Virus record (IMG/VR): IMGVR_UViG_3300036820_000065
Coordinates: 1-25,892 of that record
Source: a virus
Length of the DNA: 25,892 bases
Strand: one strand, 5' to 3'
Positions 7,198 through 14,615 of the stretch are shown in pieces (position 1 is the first letter of the stretch; each line of letters begins with the position of its first letter). The position numbers were made by a program, and so were the translations under genes. The notes under the pieces are model-generated. The model was given only the letters and a program-made list of their open reading frames with translations. It was not told where the DNA came from and searched no databases.

Positions 7198-8247
7198 ATG
7201 GAAAACCTTGAGCTGATTTTTCCGTACACCGCGACCGAGTTGACCGAGCAGGTCAACGTGGTGCCGAACCTGTACGGCCTCTTGAACGAGCTGAATCTCT
7301 TTCCCTCGTTCGGCTCGCGCTCGCGCCTCGTCGAAATCCGTTATGAGAACGGCGTGCTGCGCGTATTGCCGGCGAAGGAACGCGGCGCCGCGCCGACTCC
7401 GGCACTCGCCCGCACCGGCTCGACGATCTTCGTCGAAATTCCGCATTTCCCCGCCGTCGACCTGATCACGCCGACCGACATTCAGGATATCCTGATCCAG
7501 GTCGGCGAAACCAAGCGGCTGATCACCGCGCAGGAGGAGGTGGGCAAGCGGCTCAACGATATCCGCAACGGCCACGCCATCACCCGCGAATGGGTGCGCT
7601 CCACCGCGCTGCAGGGCACGATCACCGACGGCAACAGCCAGACGATCTATAATCTCTATACCGTGTTCGGAATCTCGCCGAACACGCTGGCGATGGCGCT
7701 CGGCACCAGCACGACCGACGTCAACGCCAAGTGTGCGTCGATCTGGCAGACGATCACGCAAAACCTCAAGGGCGAGACGATGAACGGCATCGAGGCCATC
7801 GTCGATCCGCAATTCTTCGAGGAGCTGATCGCGCATCCGAACGTCGCGCAATTCTGGCTGAACGCCGAGCAGGCGCTGCAGCTCGCCAACATCGTGCGCA
7901 AGGACTCTGCCGGCAACATGTGGGGCCGCGAATTCTTCTTCGGCCGCATCCGCTGGCGGGAATACTACGGCCAGGCGCCGATCAAGACGTCGCCGACGGC
8001 TTCGCTGTCGACAGCGCCGTTCTGGGCCGCGCAGACTGGCACCGCCTTTCCGGTCGGCACCAAGAACATGTTTGCGACCTATGACGGCCCGGCGAACGAT
8101 ATCCGCTTCGCCAACACCCGCGGTCAGGAACTCTATGTCTCGCCGAAATTCCTCGATCACGGCGAAGGCATTGAACTGAAATCGGAAAGCAATTGCCTGG
8201 CGATCAACAAGCGCCCGGCTGCGGTTGTTCAGCTCACCACCAACTAA
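7198..8247 (+). CDS. Major capsid protein, lambda gpE family
   Basis: This 349-aa protein matches lambda gpE in length (341 aa) and position. Recognisable family features are the start (ELIFPYTATELTEQVNVV), a segment with LLNELNLFPSFGSRS, the domain around FVEIPHFPAVDLITPTDIQ, and the C-terminal part with GTKNMFATYDGPANDIRFAN and a late LAINKRPAAVVQL. It builds the icosahedral shell with an HK97-like fold and is stabilised by the upstream gpD. The start follows GAGGA at 7182-7186. It should be among the most expressed genes of the operon; hairpins lie both before and after it. Confidence 0.94.
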   Translation: MENLELIFPYTATELTEQVNVVPNLYGLLNELNLFPSFGSRSRLVEIRYENGVLRVLPAKERGAAPTPALARTGSTIFVEIPHFPAVDLITPTDIQDILIQVGETKRLITAQEEVGKRLNDIRNGHAITREWVRSTALQGTITDGNSQTIYNLYTVFGISPNTLAMALGTSTTDVNAKCASIWQTITQNLKGETMNGIEAIVDPQFFEELIAHPNVAQFWLNAEQALQLANIVRKDSAGNMWGREFFFGRIRWREYYGQAPIKTSPTASLSTAPFWAAQTGTAFPVGTKNMFATYDGPANDIRFANTRGQELYVSPKFLDHGEGIELKSESNCLAINKRPAAVVQLTTN

Positions 8248-8270
8248 ACGCCAATCGGTGCAAGTGAGGC

Positions 8271-8301
8271 CGCCGGGCGCCGCGCGTTGCCGCGCCCGGC
8301 G
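8271..8301 (+). terminator. Strong hairpin after the capsid gene, no U-tract
   Basis: CGCCGGGCGC (8271-8280) pairs perfectly with GCGCCCGGCG (8292-8301) around an 11-base loop, 23 bases after the capsid stop. The lack of a following T-run makes complete rho-independent termination unlikely. A partial terminator or a 3'-end stabiliser that raises capsid mRNA relative to downstream genes is more plausible (inference). Confidence 0.5.
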
Positions 8302-8332
8302 TTGCGCTTCGAATCGCGCGCGGAGCAAAAAC

Positions 8333-8755
8333 ATGGGCACGCCGTTCGAGGATGCTCTTTGCGCCGCCTCCGCCGCCGTTGATGTCACTTTCGCCGATAG
8401 CGAAAGCTGGCTCTATGAGCCGATGGCGGTCGCCGAGGGCGACGTCAATGCCCGGCGCGCGCCCGATTCCGATCGCGCGCCGGTCGCTATCGTCGGCATC
8501 TTCATCGATCCCTATGCCCGCGCCCACTCCGGTGCGGCGCGGCGCCAAGGGGTTAAGGCCGAGCGACCCGGTCATGCATCCGCTCGGCCACAAATCTATT
8601 TCGATCTCACCCAGCTCGGCTATGAGCCGCGCCAGGGCGATCGCGTCCATCGCTGCAAAACCGGCGTGCTCTACCACATAGCCGAGATCAAAAAGGACAG
8701 CGCGGGGCCGCGCGCTTACGTCGATTTGAACGAGCTGACAGGCGAGGCGCGATAA
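8333..8755 (+). CDS. Probable head-tail joining protein (FII-like position)
   Basis: This 140-aa protein lies between the capsid and tail genes, where lambda has FI/FII and where most such phages encode the head-completion protein. A ribosome binding site (GGAG, 8322-8325) is 7 bases before ATG 8333. The middle (DRAPVAIVGIFIDPYARAH) and the end (RQGDRVHRCKTGVLYHIAEIKKD) show the strand pattern usual in small FII-type attachment proteins, including a late segment that reads like a beta barrel. No diagnostic motif is visible, so the assignment rests mainly on size, position and overall pattern. Its stop overlaps the next start by one base (TAATG). Confidence 0.6.
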   Translation: MGTPFEDALCAASAAVDVTFADSESWLYEPMAVAEGDVNARRAPDSDRAPVAIVGIFIDPYARAHSGAARRQGVKAERPGHASARPQIYFDLTQLGYEPRQGDRVHRCKTGVLYHIAEIKKDSAGPRAYVDLNELTGEAR

Positions 8756-9606
8756 TGGGGCTGTATCGCACCGCGCTTCGCCTCGCGACCATCGAGTCGC
8801 TGCGGCCGGCATCGCTGCTCGACACGCAAGGCCCGTGGCCGACGCTCGCCGGCCCGCGCGTCTATGACTCGCGTATCGATCCGATCGAGGACTTAAAGCC
8901 CGGCCTGGAAAACCGGCGCGCCGTGATCGTCGTCTATGCCGAAGCCGATCAAGGCTACAGCGCGCAAAAGCGCGGCGGTCCGGCATTCCGCCGCGAGGTC
9001 GATCTCGTTTTCGAGATTTCGCAGATCGCTGCGGATGGCGCCGGCGATGACTATGTCGCCGGCTATGCCTCGACCGACAGCGAACTTGAGGCCGAACTCG
9101 ACCGCATCGAATGGGAGATTTCAAACGCGCTCTATTTTGCGCGCAACGGCACTTTGATCGCCCGTTCGCAGCTCGAGCACGATTGCGCCAAGCCCGGCGA
9201 GACGCTGATGCCGATCTGGCGCGCGTTGACCGGCGAGGCCGTGACCGAGCCGCGATCGCATCCGCATCGTACCTCCGAGGAGGCGGTGCGGCTTGCCTAC
9301 CGCACCGTGACCTGGAAAGTGCAGTGCCCCGATGATCATTGGCCGACGCTGGCGCCGGCCGAGGCGATCACGGGACTCGACTCGTTTCCTTACCCGTTTC
9401 GCGGCGTCGCCAAGGCGCTCGCGCAAGTGCCGGCCTATGCGCCGCTGATCAATGGACTCGTCACCGGCGCGCCGACGCCGGCAGTCACGCCGCGGCTGCA
9501 GCGCGTCGGACTCAACATCGAAATCATTCCGCCCGGTCAAACAAAGACCGGCAACGCCAACATGAGCGCGCTGGTCGGACTGCCGCTCTGGACCCGGAGG
9601 TCATAA
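8755..9606 (+). CDS. Probable tail terminator / tail completion protein
   Basis: This 283-aa protein is not recognised by a diagnostic motif. Visible features are an N-terminal helix (YRTALRLATIESLRP), a strand-rich section where a VDLVFEISQI strand is followed by a Ser/Asp/Glu-rich helix (DSELEAELDRIEWEISNALY), and a second strand region (AVRLAYRTVTWKVQC). This resembles the alpha/beta layout of tail terminators. It sits between the joining protein and the DUF2635/sheath genes, the place of Mu gpK/gp37-type genes, so a role in capping the tail or joining it to the head is the best inference. It overlaps both neighbours by one base (TAATG at each end), implying coupled translation. Confidence 0.55.
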   Translation: MGLYRTALRLATIESLRPASLLDTQGPWPTLAGPRVYDSRIDPIEDLKPGLENRRAVIVVYAEADQGYSAQKRGGPAFRREVDLVFEISQIAADGAGDDYVAGYASTDSELEAELDRIEWEISNALYFARNGTLIARSQLEHDCAKPGETLMPIWRALTGEAVTEPRSHPHRTSEEAVRLAYRTVTWKVQCPDDHWPTLAPAEAITGLDSFPYPFRGVAKALAQVPAYAPLINGLVTGAPTPAVTPRLQRVGLNIEIIPPGQTKTGNANMSALVGLPLWTRRS

Positions 9607-9890
9607 TGCGAAACGTTTTCGTCAAACCCGCCGTCGCCGGCAACATCATCCGCGATCCTGGCACCAAGATCGCGCTTAAGGCCGATGGCGATTGGAAGCC
9701 GGCTAATCAGTTTTGGCTGCGCCGCATCGCGCAGGGCGACGTGGTCGAGGCGACTGTGGATCAGAAAAAGCTGCAGGCCGATCTCGCGGCGAAAGCAACG
9801 GCGGATGCCGCGGCTGCAGCGGCTGCGGCCAAGGTCGCGGCCGACCAGGTGCCGGTGATGGCGCCGGCGATGAAGGCGTCGAAAAGCTAA
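9606..9890 (+). CDS. DUF2635 family protein (Mu gp38-like)
   Basis: This 94-aa protein has the DUF2635 pattern: VKPAVAGNIIRDPGTK near the start, then GDWKPANQFWLRRIAQGDVVEA. In Mu the equivalent gene, gp38, lies immediately before the sheath gene, exactly as here. Its molecular role is not established; position suggests tail assembly. After about residue 55 it has an added Ala-rich helical tail not typical of the compact family core. The start is set by the one-base overlap with the upstream stop and by CGGAGG at 9595-9600. Confidence 0.85.
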   Translation: MRNVFVKPAVAGNIIRDPGTKIALKADGDWKPANQFWLRRIAQGDVVEATVDQKKLQADLAAKATADAAAAAAAAKVAADQVPVMAPAMKASKS

Positions 9891-9928
9891 AGGCCCCGTC
9901 TCCTTTTCAAGGTTTGGCTTTCACCTAT

Positions 9929-9948
9929 GCGGGCGCGCGGGCGCCCGC
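9929..9948 (+). terminator. GC-rich hairpin between gp38-like and sheath genes
   Basis: GCGGGCGC (9929-9936) pairs with GCGCCCGC (9941-9948) around a 4-base loop and is followed by only two T residues. It is the most terminator-like structure in the gap before the sheath gene. It could be a weak terminator or an mRNA 5'-end stabiliser for the sheath transcript (inference). Confidence 0.4.
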
Positions 9949-9985
9949 TTGAGCGCGGCCGCGCGCCGCTCATCGGAGAGAATCC

Positions 9986-11578
9986 ATGTCGCTGTCCGCA
10001 GTGCAATTCAACGAGGTTCCGTCAAACATTCTCGTCCCGTTCTTTTGGGGCGAGTTCAACTCCGGCGGCTCGCCTTACGAGAATTTCCCGCGGCCGCTGC
10101 TCGTCGGCCAGAAAGTGTCCGCGGGCGCAGCGGCCGCCGGCGTGCCTTATGGCCCGATCATGTCGCACGCCGACGCGGTTTATCAGTTCGGCGCCACGTC
10201 CATGCTGCTCGCGATGTACGACAAGGCGGCCGCCGCGGCGCCGCTGCAACCGTTCTGGGCGCTGCCGCTCGCCGATCCGTCGGGCGCTGCCGCTGCCGGC
10301 AGCATTTCGATCACGTCGGCGCCTGGCGTGACCGGCGTTGGCATCGTCTGGATCATGGGCCGCATCGTCACGTTCCAGGTGAACGCGTCGGATACTGCAT
10401 CCATGGTTGCCGGCAACCTGGTCGCGGCCATCAATGCGTTGAACGGAGCCAATGCACTGCCGGGCTCGAATTGCCCGATCGTCGCCGCGGTCGATGGCAC
10501 GGACGCCTACAAGTGCGATCTGACTGTCGCGTTTGTCGGCGCGCTCGGCAACGGCCTCGAGGTGACGCTGGCGCCGTCGACGTCGCAGGCGCCGAACGTG
10601 CTCACCAGCGCGAACACGACGCTCGTCGCGCTCGCCGGCGGCTCCGGCACGCCGGACCTGGCGGCGCCGCTCGCCGCGCTCGGGTCGACCGCTTACGATT
10701 GGATTGCGGCGCCGTATGCCGACTCCAACTCGCTCACCGAGGTGCAGGCGTTCTTGTCAGATCAGGACGGCCGCTGGTCGCCGGCGCAGCAATTGTTCGG
10801 GCACTATACCGGCTCTTATCTCGGGCAGTCGCTGTCGACGCTGGTTACGTTCGGCAATACGCAGAACAACCAGCACGCCACCGTGTTCGGCGGTTTTGGC
10901 GCCGGCCCGTCGCCGTCGCCGTCGTGGGAGGTGTCAGCCTCGCTCTGCGGCCTCGAGGTGCTGCATCTTGCCAATCCGCCCGAGCTGTCGCGGCCGCTGC
11001 AGACGCTGCAACTCCCCGGCATCATTCCGCCGCGCGATCCGACCACCTGGTGGACGCCGACCGAGCGCCAGGCGCTCTATTCCGACGGCATCGCCGGTGG
11101 CACCGTGACGGTCGACGGCAAATGCGCGATCGACCGCATGGTGACGACGTATCAGAAAACGGCGGAAGGCGTGAACGATCAAACCTTCCTCGATATCGAA
11201 ACCATGGCGCAGGGCATGTACGCGATGCGCTATCTGCGCACGCAAGTGACCGACGCCTGGGGCCGTGCCGCATTTGCCGACGAGGACCCTTACAACGATC
11301 CGAACGTGGCGACGCCATCGAAGCTCGCGACGACGCTGATCTTTGCTTACAACGATCTGTGCAAGCTCGGCGTCGGGCAGCATCCCGAGTTGTTCCAGCA
11401 ATATGTCGTGGTGCTGCGCAACGCGCTCGATCCCGATCGCGCCGACGCCTATGTCCCGATCAACGTCGTCGGACAGTTGCGTGTGTTCGCCGCCAACGTC
11501 ACGGCGTTCCGCTCCTATACGTCGCCGGGCGGTTCGCCGCTGGTGCCGTCGGCGCCGGGCTATCAGTCGCAAGCCTAA
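9986..11578 (+). CDS. Contractile tail sheath protein, Mu gpL family
   Basis: This 530-aa protein is close to Mu gpL (495 aa). The start motif is characteristic: the segment NILVPFFWGEFNSGG followed by RPLLVGQKVSAG. The C-terminal half also fits the sheath core, with TYQKTAEGVNDQTFLDIETM, then YAMRYLRTQVTDAWGRAAFAD, and near the end the segment PDRADAYVPINVVGQLRVFAAN. The sheath contracts to drive the tube through the cell envelope, which makes this phage a myovirus. The ribosome binding site is CGGAGAGAATCC just before ATG 9986, very similar to those of the scaffold and decoration genes. An Ala/Gly-rich inserted domain with the segment SISITSAPGVTGVG (about residues 95-170) lies between the N-terminal and core regions. 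Confidence 0.93.
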   Translation: MSLSAVQFNEVPSNILVPFFWGEFNSGGSPYENFPRPLLVGQKVSAGAAAAGVPYGPIMSHADAVYQFGATSMLLAMYDKAAAAAPLQPFWALPLADPSGAAAAGSISITSAPGVTGVGIVWIMGRIVTFQVNASDTASMVAGNLVAAINALNGANALPGSNCPIVAAVDGTDAYKCDLTVAFVGALGNGLEVTLAPSTSQAPNVLTSANTTLVALAGGSGTPDLAAPLAALGSTAYDWIAAPYADSNSLTEVQAFLSDQDGRWSPAQQLFGHYTGSYLGQSLSTLVTFGNTQNNQHATVFGGFGAGPSPSPSWEVSASLCGLEVLHLANPPELSRPLQTLQLPGIIPPRDPTTWWTPTERQALYSDGIAGGTVTVDGKCAIDRMVTTYQKTAEGVNDQTFLDIETMAQGMYAMRYLRTQVTDAWGRAAFADEDPYNDPNVATPSKLATTLIFAYNDLCKLGVGQHPELFQQYVVVLRNALDPDRADAYVPINVVGQLRVFAANVTAFRSYTSPGGSPLVPSAPGYQSQA

Positions 11579-11597
11579 ACCGCAGATTCCGCAATCC

Positions 11598-11638
11598 GAT
11601 CAGCAATCGCCGGCGCGCTCGCGTGCGCTGGCGTGATC
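11598..11638 (+). promoter_or_regulatory. Extended hairpin between sheath and tube genes
   Basis: CGCCGGCGC (11608-11616) pairs with GCGCTGGCG (11625-11633) with one G-U wobble. GATCA (11598-11602) pairs with TGATC (11634-11638) outside a 5-base bulge. No U-run follows. It sits 19 bases after the sheath stop, so a transcript-processing or stability element is possible. Confidence 0.45.
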
Positions 11639-11660
11639 GCGCGCAACAGAGGGCAGTCCG

Positions 11661-12047
11661 ATGACAAGTGAGGTTCAGGGTCAATTCGGCGGTCGCGTGG
11701 CCATTACGTTTGGCACGCTATCGCTCGTTATCGCCGAGGCCGAGGTGAAACTCTCGCCGTCGACCACCGAGGTTTCCGCCAAGGCCAACCAGGACGGCTC
11801 CGCGGCTTACGAGGTCAAGGTGCTGCTGGTCGGCGGCGAGTGTGAATTCCGCAACGTCAACGACACCAACTGGTCGACGTTCAACATGCAGTACGGCAAC
11901 GTGACCGTTACGGAAATCGATAGCGGCCGCACGCATCTGTTCACCAATACCCGGTTTGTCGGCACGCCCGACGTGAATGTGTCGAGCGGCGCCATCACCG
12001 GCCTGAAGTGGGCCGGCGGCACCTATCAGTTCCTGCCGACGTCGTAA
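11661..12047 (+). CDS. Tail tube protein, Mu gpM family
   Basis: This 128-aa protein follows the sheath gene, as M follows L in Mu, and is close to Mu gpM in length (118 aa). It is beta-rich with the pattern QGQFGGRVAITFGTLSLVIAE and ends with a typical strand-turn-strand segment (SSGAITGLKWAGGTYQFLP). Hexamers stack into the inner tube around the tape-measure protein and carry DNA to the cell. The ribosome binding site GAGGG lies just before ATG 11661. Sheath and tube as consecutive genes confirm the contractile tail. Confidence 0.9.
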   Translation: MTSEVQGQFGGRVAITFGTLSLVIAEAEVKLSPSTTEVSAKANQDGSAAYEVKVLLVGGECEFRNVNDTNWSTFNMQYGNVTVTEIDSGRTHLFTNTRFVGTPDVNVSSGAITGLKWAGGTYQFLPTS

Positions 12048-12082
12048 AAGAGCGCGATTTCAAAAAGGGAGGTTGCGAGCCG

Positions 12083-12403
12083 ATGCCTAAGACGATCGAA
12101 ATTCCGCTGGAGACTCCGCTCAAGGGGCACGGCGGGAACGTGACCAAGGTCGTCGTCCGCGAGCCCACATTCGAGGAGTATGTGCGTTTCGGCGATCCAT
12201 ATATTTTGGTGCCGATGGAGGGCGGCGGCTATTATCCGTCGGAGGATCGCAAGATCATCGAGTCCTATATGGGCGTGTGCGTAACCGAGCCCGATATTTT
12301 GATCTGCCGTGGAGGGGGGTTTGCCCTGGCGCGGCAAATCAAGGATGCGATCTTAAGTTTTTTCCTGCCCGCGTCCGCGGAGGACGCGGGCTTGAAGACA
12401 TAG
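12083..12403 (+). CDS. Tail assembly chaperone, Mu gp41 family (unshifted product)
   Basis: This 106-aa protein has a ribosome binding site GGGAGG (12067-12072) and the gp41-type pattern: a strand-rich start (IEIPLETPLKG, VTKVVVREPTFEEYVRFGD) and a helical end (LARQIKDAILSFFL). In long-tailed phages the gene between tube and tape measure encodes two chaperones that share an N-terminus, the longer one made by a ribosomal frameshift (lambda G/GT, P2 E/E'). Here the short form terminates at TAG 12401-12403, downstream of a canonical slip site. The short form probably coats the tape-measure protein during assembly and is absent from the virion (family knowledge). Confidence 0.88.
   Translation: MPKTIEIPLETPLKGHGGNVTKVVVREPTFEEYVRFGDPYILVPMEGGGYYPSEDRKIIESYMGVCVTEPDILICRGGGFALARQIKDAILSFFLPASAEDAGLKT
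12358..12391 (+). promoter_or_regulatory. Programmed -1 ribosomal frameshift site (slippery heptamer and stem-loop)
   Basis: The heptamer T TTT TTC (12358-12364) is in the correct register for gp41 (codons TTT 12359-12361 and TTC 12362-12364). Two bases downstream begins a perfect 10-bp stem: GCCCGCGTCC (12367-12376) with GGACGCGGGC (12382-12391), loop GCGGA. The spacer is shorter than the usual 5-9 nt, but the lower base pairs can melt in the ribosome. Confidence 0.87.
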
Positions 12404-12525
12404 CCGACGAGTTGGCTTTCTCGGGGCTTGCTGTCAGCTACACTCTGATTTTTGCGATGCCGATATCGCAGTTGATGTATGTCCATGGCCGTGCTGCGGC
12501 TTGGATGAAGAAGGGCCGTAAATGA
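12364..12525 (+). CDS. gp41' C-terminal extension made by -1 frameshift
   Basis: This is the second part of a fused product that joins 12083-12364 to 12364-12525. After the slip at TTC 12362-12364, reading resumes at C12364 and continues for 53 codons, giving a 147-aa fusion in place of the 106-aa short form. The added part contains a hydrophobic helix (LAFSGLAVSYTLIFAMPIS) and a basic end (RAAAWMKKGRK). No separate ribosome binding site with ATG is visible for this frame, which supports expression by frameshifting rather than as its own gene. Its stop overlaps the tape-measure start (ATGA). By analogy with lambda GT, the extension should recruit tail tube subunits (inference). Confidence 0.82.
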   Translation, partial: PARVRGGRGLEDIADELAFSGLAVSYTLIFAMPISQLMYVHGRAAAWMKKGRK

Positions 12526-14615
12526 AAACGATTGAGGCCCAGCTCGTACTCCGTGCCCAAGACGAAACCGCTGAGGGGTTGAGTAGCGTTCGGAGAAATC
12601 TGGCTTCGGTCCAGTCGGCGGTCGAGCGATTCCGCGCAGCGGCGGCGAAGTTCTCTGACACGCGCTCGAACTTTAGGGCGGCGCAGTTGGCGGTTACGCA
12701 GGCGGCGATGGCGATGCGTAGCGCCACGGCGCCGACAGTTGAATTGAGCCGCGCTTATGAGCAGGCGCAACGGGCGGTCAAGGGCGCCTCGGCAGCGTTT
12801 GAGGCGCAGAAAGTCGCGGTTCTTAGCGCCAAGGAACAAATGGAGAGCTACGGCGCGACGCTTACCGACCTCGCCGCCGGCGAAGATCGGCTGATGCGCA
12901 GAGTCGCCGCGACCGATGCCGCGCTGCGCCGCCGGGCTCGCTTCGGTGCTGCTGCCGGTGAAATGGCGTCTAATATTCTTCCCTTCGCGGGACCCGCCGT
13001 CTTGATGGGAACTAAAAGAGCCGTCATGGCGGGCGCCAGATATCAGAATGAACTGGCTTATGCCTACCCGGCCGCCGGCATCGGCGGAGCGGAGACCGAA
13101 TGGGCGCGCAAACATGCCGGCTCGTTGGCCTCGCGTTATCCGATAGTGTCTTCGGGAGATATTCTTGAACTTTATCGGGAAACGCGCTCGGTGATTTCCG
13201 GCGAGGTTCCCGGCGGCGCGAACTTGAGCCCGCAACAGCGTCTCGCCATTGCCGCGCGGGATACGCAGCGGGTATTTCCCTCCGTTGTCCAGGCCGACGC
13301 GGCGCTTAAGGCATCCGGCGCGGGCGACCCTGGCGACCTGCAGCGCCTGGTCAAAGGCTTTGAGGCGCTCGGCGTTACCCAAGACCCCGTGCGCACCGAG
13401 AAATTATTGGATGCCTACGTCCGCGCGACGCAGGTCGCTGGCAAGACAATACCCGTCGATAATGTGCTGCATGCCATTCAGCAGATGATGGGCACCGGCG
13501 GCATGCTGAGCGATGATTTTATCAAACATACCTTCGTATCGTTGGTGCAGGAAGGCGGCTCGCGCGTCGGCGCCGGCCTCGGTTCCATGGATATGACGTT
13601 TCTCGGCAAGCTCGGCAACCAGCAAGCCGCCGAATGGGAAAAACTTGGCGGCCTTTCGCCAAACGATTTGATTCGCACGAAAACCGGCGCGGTCAAGGGC
13701 CTCAAGCCGGGACACAATATCCATGGCTATCAGCTCGCGCTCAAAGACCCTGATCGCTTTATTTGGAGTGTTCTGGTTCCAGCCATGGTCCGCGCCGGCT
13801 ATACGACCAAAGAGCAACAGATTGCCGAGGTGCAAAAATTATTTGGGTCGGCGCGCGCTCGCCGTATCGCGGCGGCGCTTGTTCAACAGCAGCCGACCTA
13901 TGAGCAGGCGGCCGCGAAGTTCGACTCTGCACAAGGTCTCGGTGCTGCGGATAACGCCGGCCGATCGGCAACAGCGGCGCTGGGAGAATTAACGACCGCC
14001 TTCACCACTCTTATGGCTGCCCTGACCTCGCCGGCGATGGACCGAGCCGCGGCTATGATGGACAAGACGGCGCATTTCATGACGGAGGTTGCGGACCGCT
14101 ACGGCCAATTTGCGAAGAACAATCCGCATGCTTCGGAAGTGGCCGCGGATGCGGGTATCGGCGGCGCGCTCTATCTTGGTGGAAAGATGATGCTTGGCAT
14201 GGCGCGGCGATTGTTTGGCGCCGGCGTGGCGGAGGCGCCAGGAGCCGGGCCATCGATGCTCGGCACGATCGCGAGTTTTCTCGGCCCCGCCGCCTTCGTC
14301 GCCGGTGCTGCGCCGATCATGGCGATGTCGCCGGATTCAAATTCCCCAAACTGGTGGGGATCGCGCGGGACGCCAAACGCCGGCGTCGGCCCGCTTCCCT
14401 TCATCGGATCGCTGGCAAAGGATGCCTATGATTATTTTCATCCGCAGCCGGCCGAAGTCGGCGGTGCCGTGGGCGTCAATGTCAAAGTCGACGTGGCGCC
14501 ATCGCCGAGTTTCGCGACAGAGATCGCGAGCGACGTCGTCAACCTGTTGGGCTGGGGCCACGGGACGTCGGGGTCGACCGGCGTCTCGATGCCGGAGGCC
14601 GTTGCGGGGCCGTGA
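12522..14615 (+). CDS. Tail tape-measure protein
   Basis: This 697-aa protein immediately follows the gp41/gp41' chaperones, as in all long-tailed phages. The N-terminal 140 residues are strongly helical and probably coiled coil, starting with the usual IEAQLVLRAQDETAEGLSSV. Hydrophobic segments occur near residues 148-163, 545-565 and 579-602, fitting the membrane-active parts released into the host envelope. The C-terminus ends with strand-like VNVKVDVAPSPSF and a Gly/Ser tail. It sets tail length and probably helps DNA cross the inner membrane. Using the usual 0.15 nm per residue, the tail would be roughly 100 nm (inference). No peptidase or transglycosylase motif is seen inside it; that function is in the next gene. 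Confidence 0.9.
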   Translation: MKTIEAQLVLRAQDETAEGLSSVRRNLASVQSAVERFRAAAAKFSDTRSNFRAAQLAVTQAAMAMRSATAPTVELSRAYEQAQRAVKGASAAFEAQKVAVLSAKEQMESYGATLTDLAAGEDRLMRRVAATDAALRRRARFGAAAGEMASNILPFAGPAVLMGTKRAVMAGARYQNELAYAYPAAGIGGAETEWARKHAGSLASRYPIVSSGDILELYRETRSVISGEVPGGANLSPQQRLAIAARDTQRVFPSVVQADAALKASGAGDPGDLQRLVKGFEALGVTQDPVRTEKLLDAYVRATQVAGKTIPVDNVLHAIQQMMGTGGMLSDDFIKHTFVSLVQEGGSRVGAGLGSMDMTFLGKLGNQQAAEWEKLGGLSPNDLIRTKTGAVKGLKPGHNIHGYQLALKDPDRFIWSVLVPAMVRAGYTTKEQQIAEVQKLFGSARARRIAAALVQQQPTYEQAAAKFDSAQGLGAADNAGRSATAALGELTTAFTTLMAALTSPAMDRAAAMMDKTAHFMTEVADRYGQFAKNNPHASEVAADAGIGGALYLGGKMMLGMARRLFGAGVAEAPGAGPSMLGTIASFLGPAAFVAGAAPIMAMSPDSNSPNWWGSRGTPNAGVGPLPFIGSLAKDAYDYFHPQPAEVGGAVGVNVKVDVAPSPSFATEIASDVVNLLGWGHGTSGSTGVSMPEAVAGP

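Noticed and set aside
7177-8388. 403-codon minus-strand open frame opposite the major capsid gene
   Set aside because: The plus strand has a clear capsid protein with a ribosome binding site. The minus-strand translation resembles nothing and crosses the gene end and hairpin.
9949-11664. 571-codon plus-strand frame overlapping the sheath gene
   Set aside because: It is Arg/Ala-rich out-of-frame reading of the sheath gene, whose own frame matches Mu gpL and has a good ribosome binding site.
12307-12330. G-run (GGAGGGGGGTTT) in gp41 as an alternative slip site
   Set aside because: The register gives GGA GGG GGG TTT, so a -1 slip would leave mismatches and no stem follows at the right distance. 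TTTTTTC at 12358 with its stem is far better.
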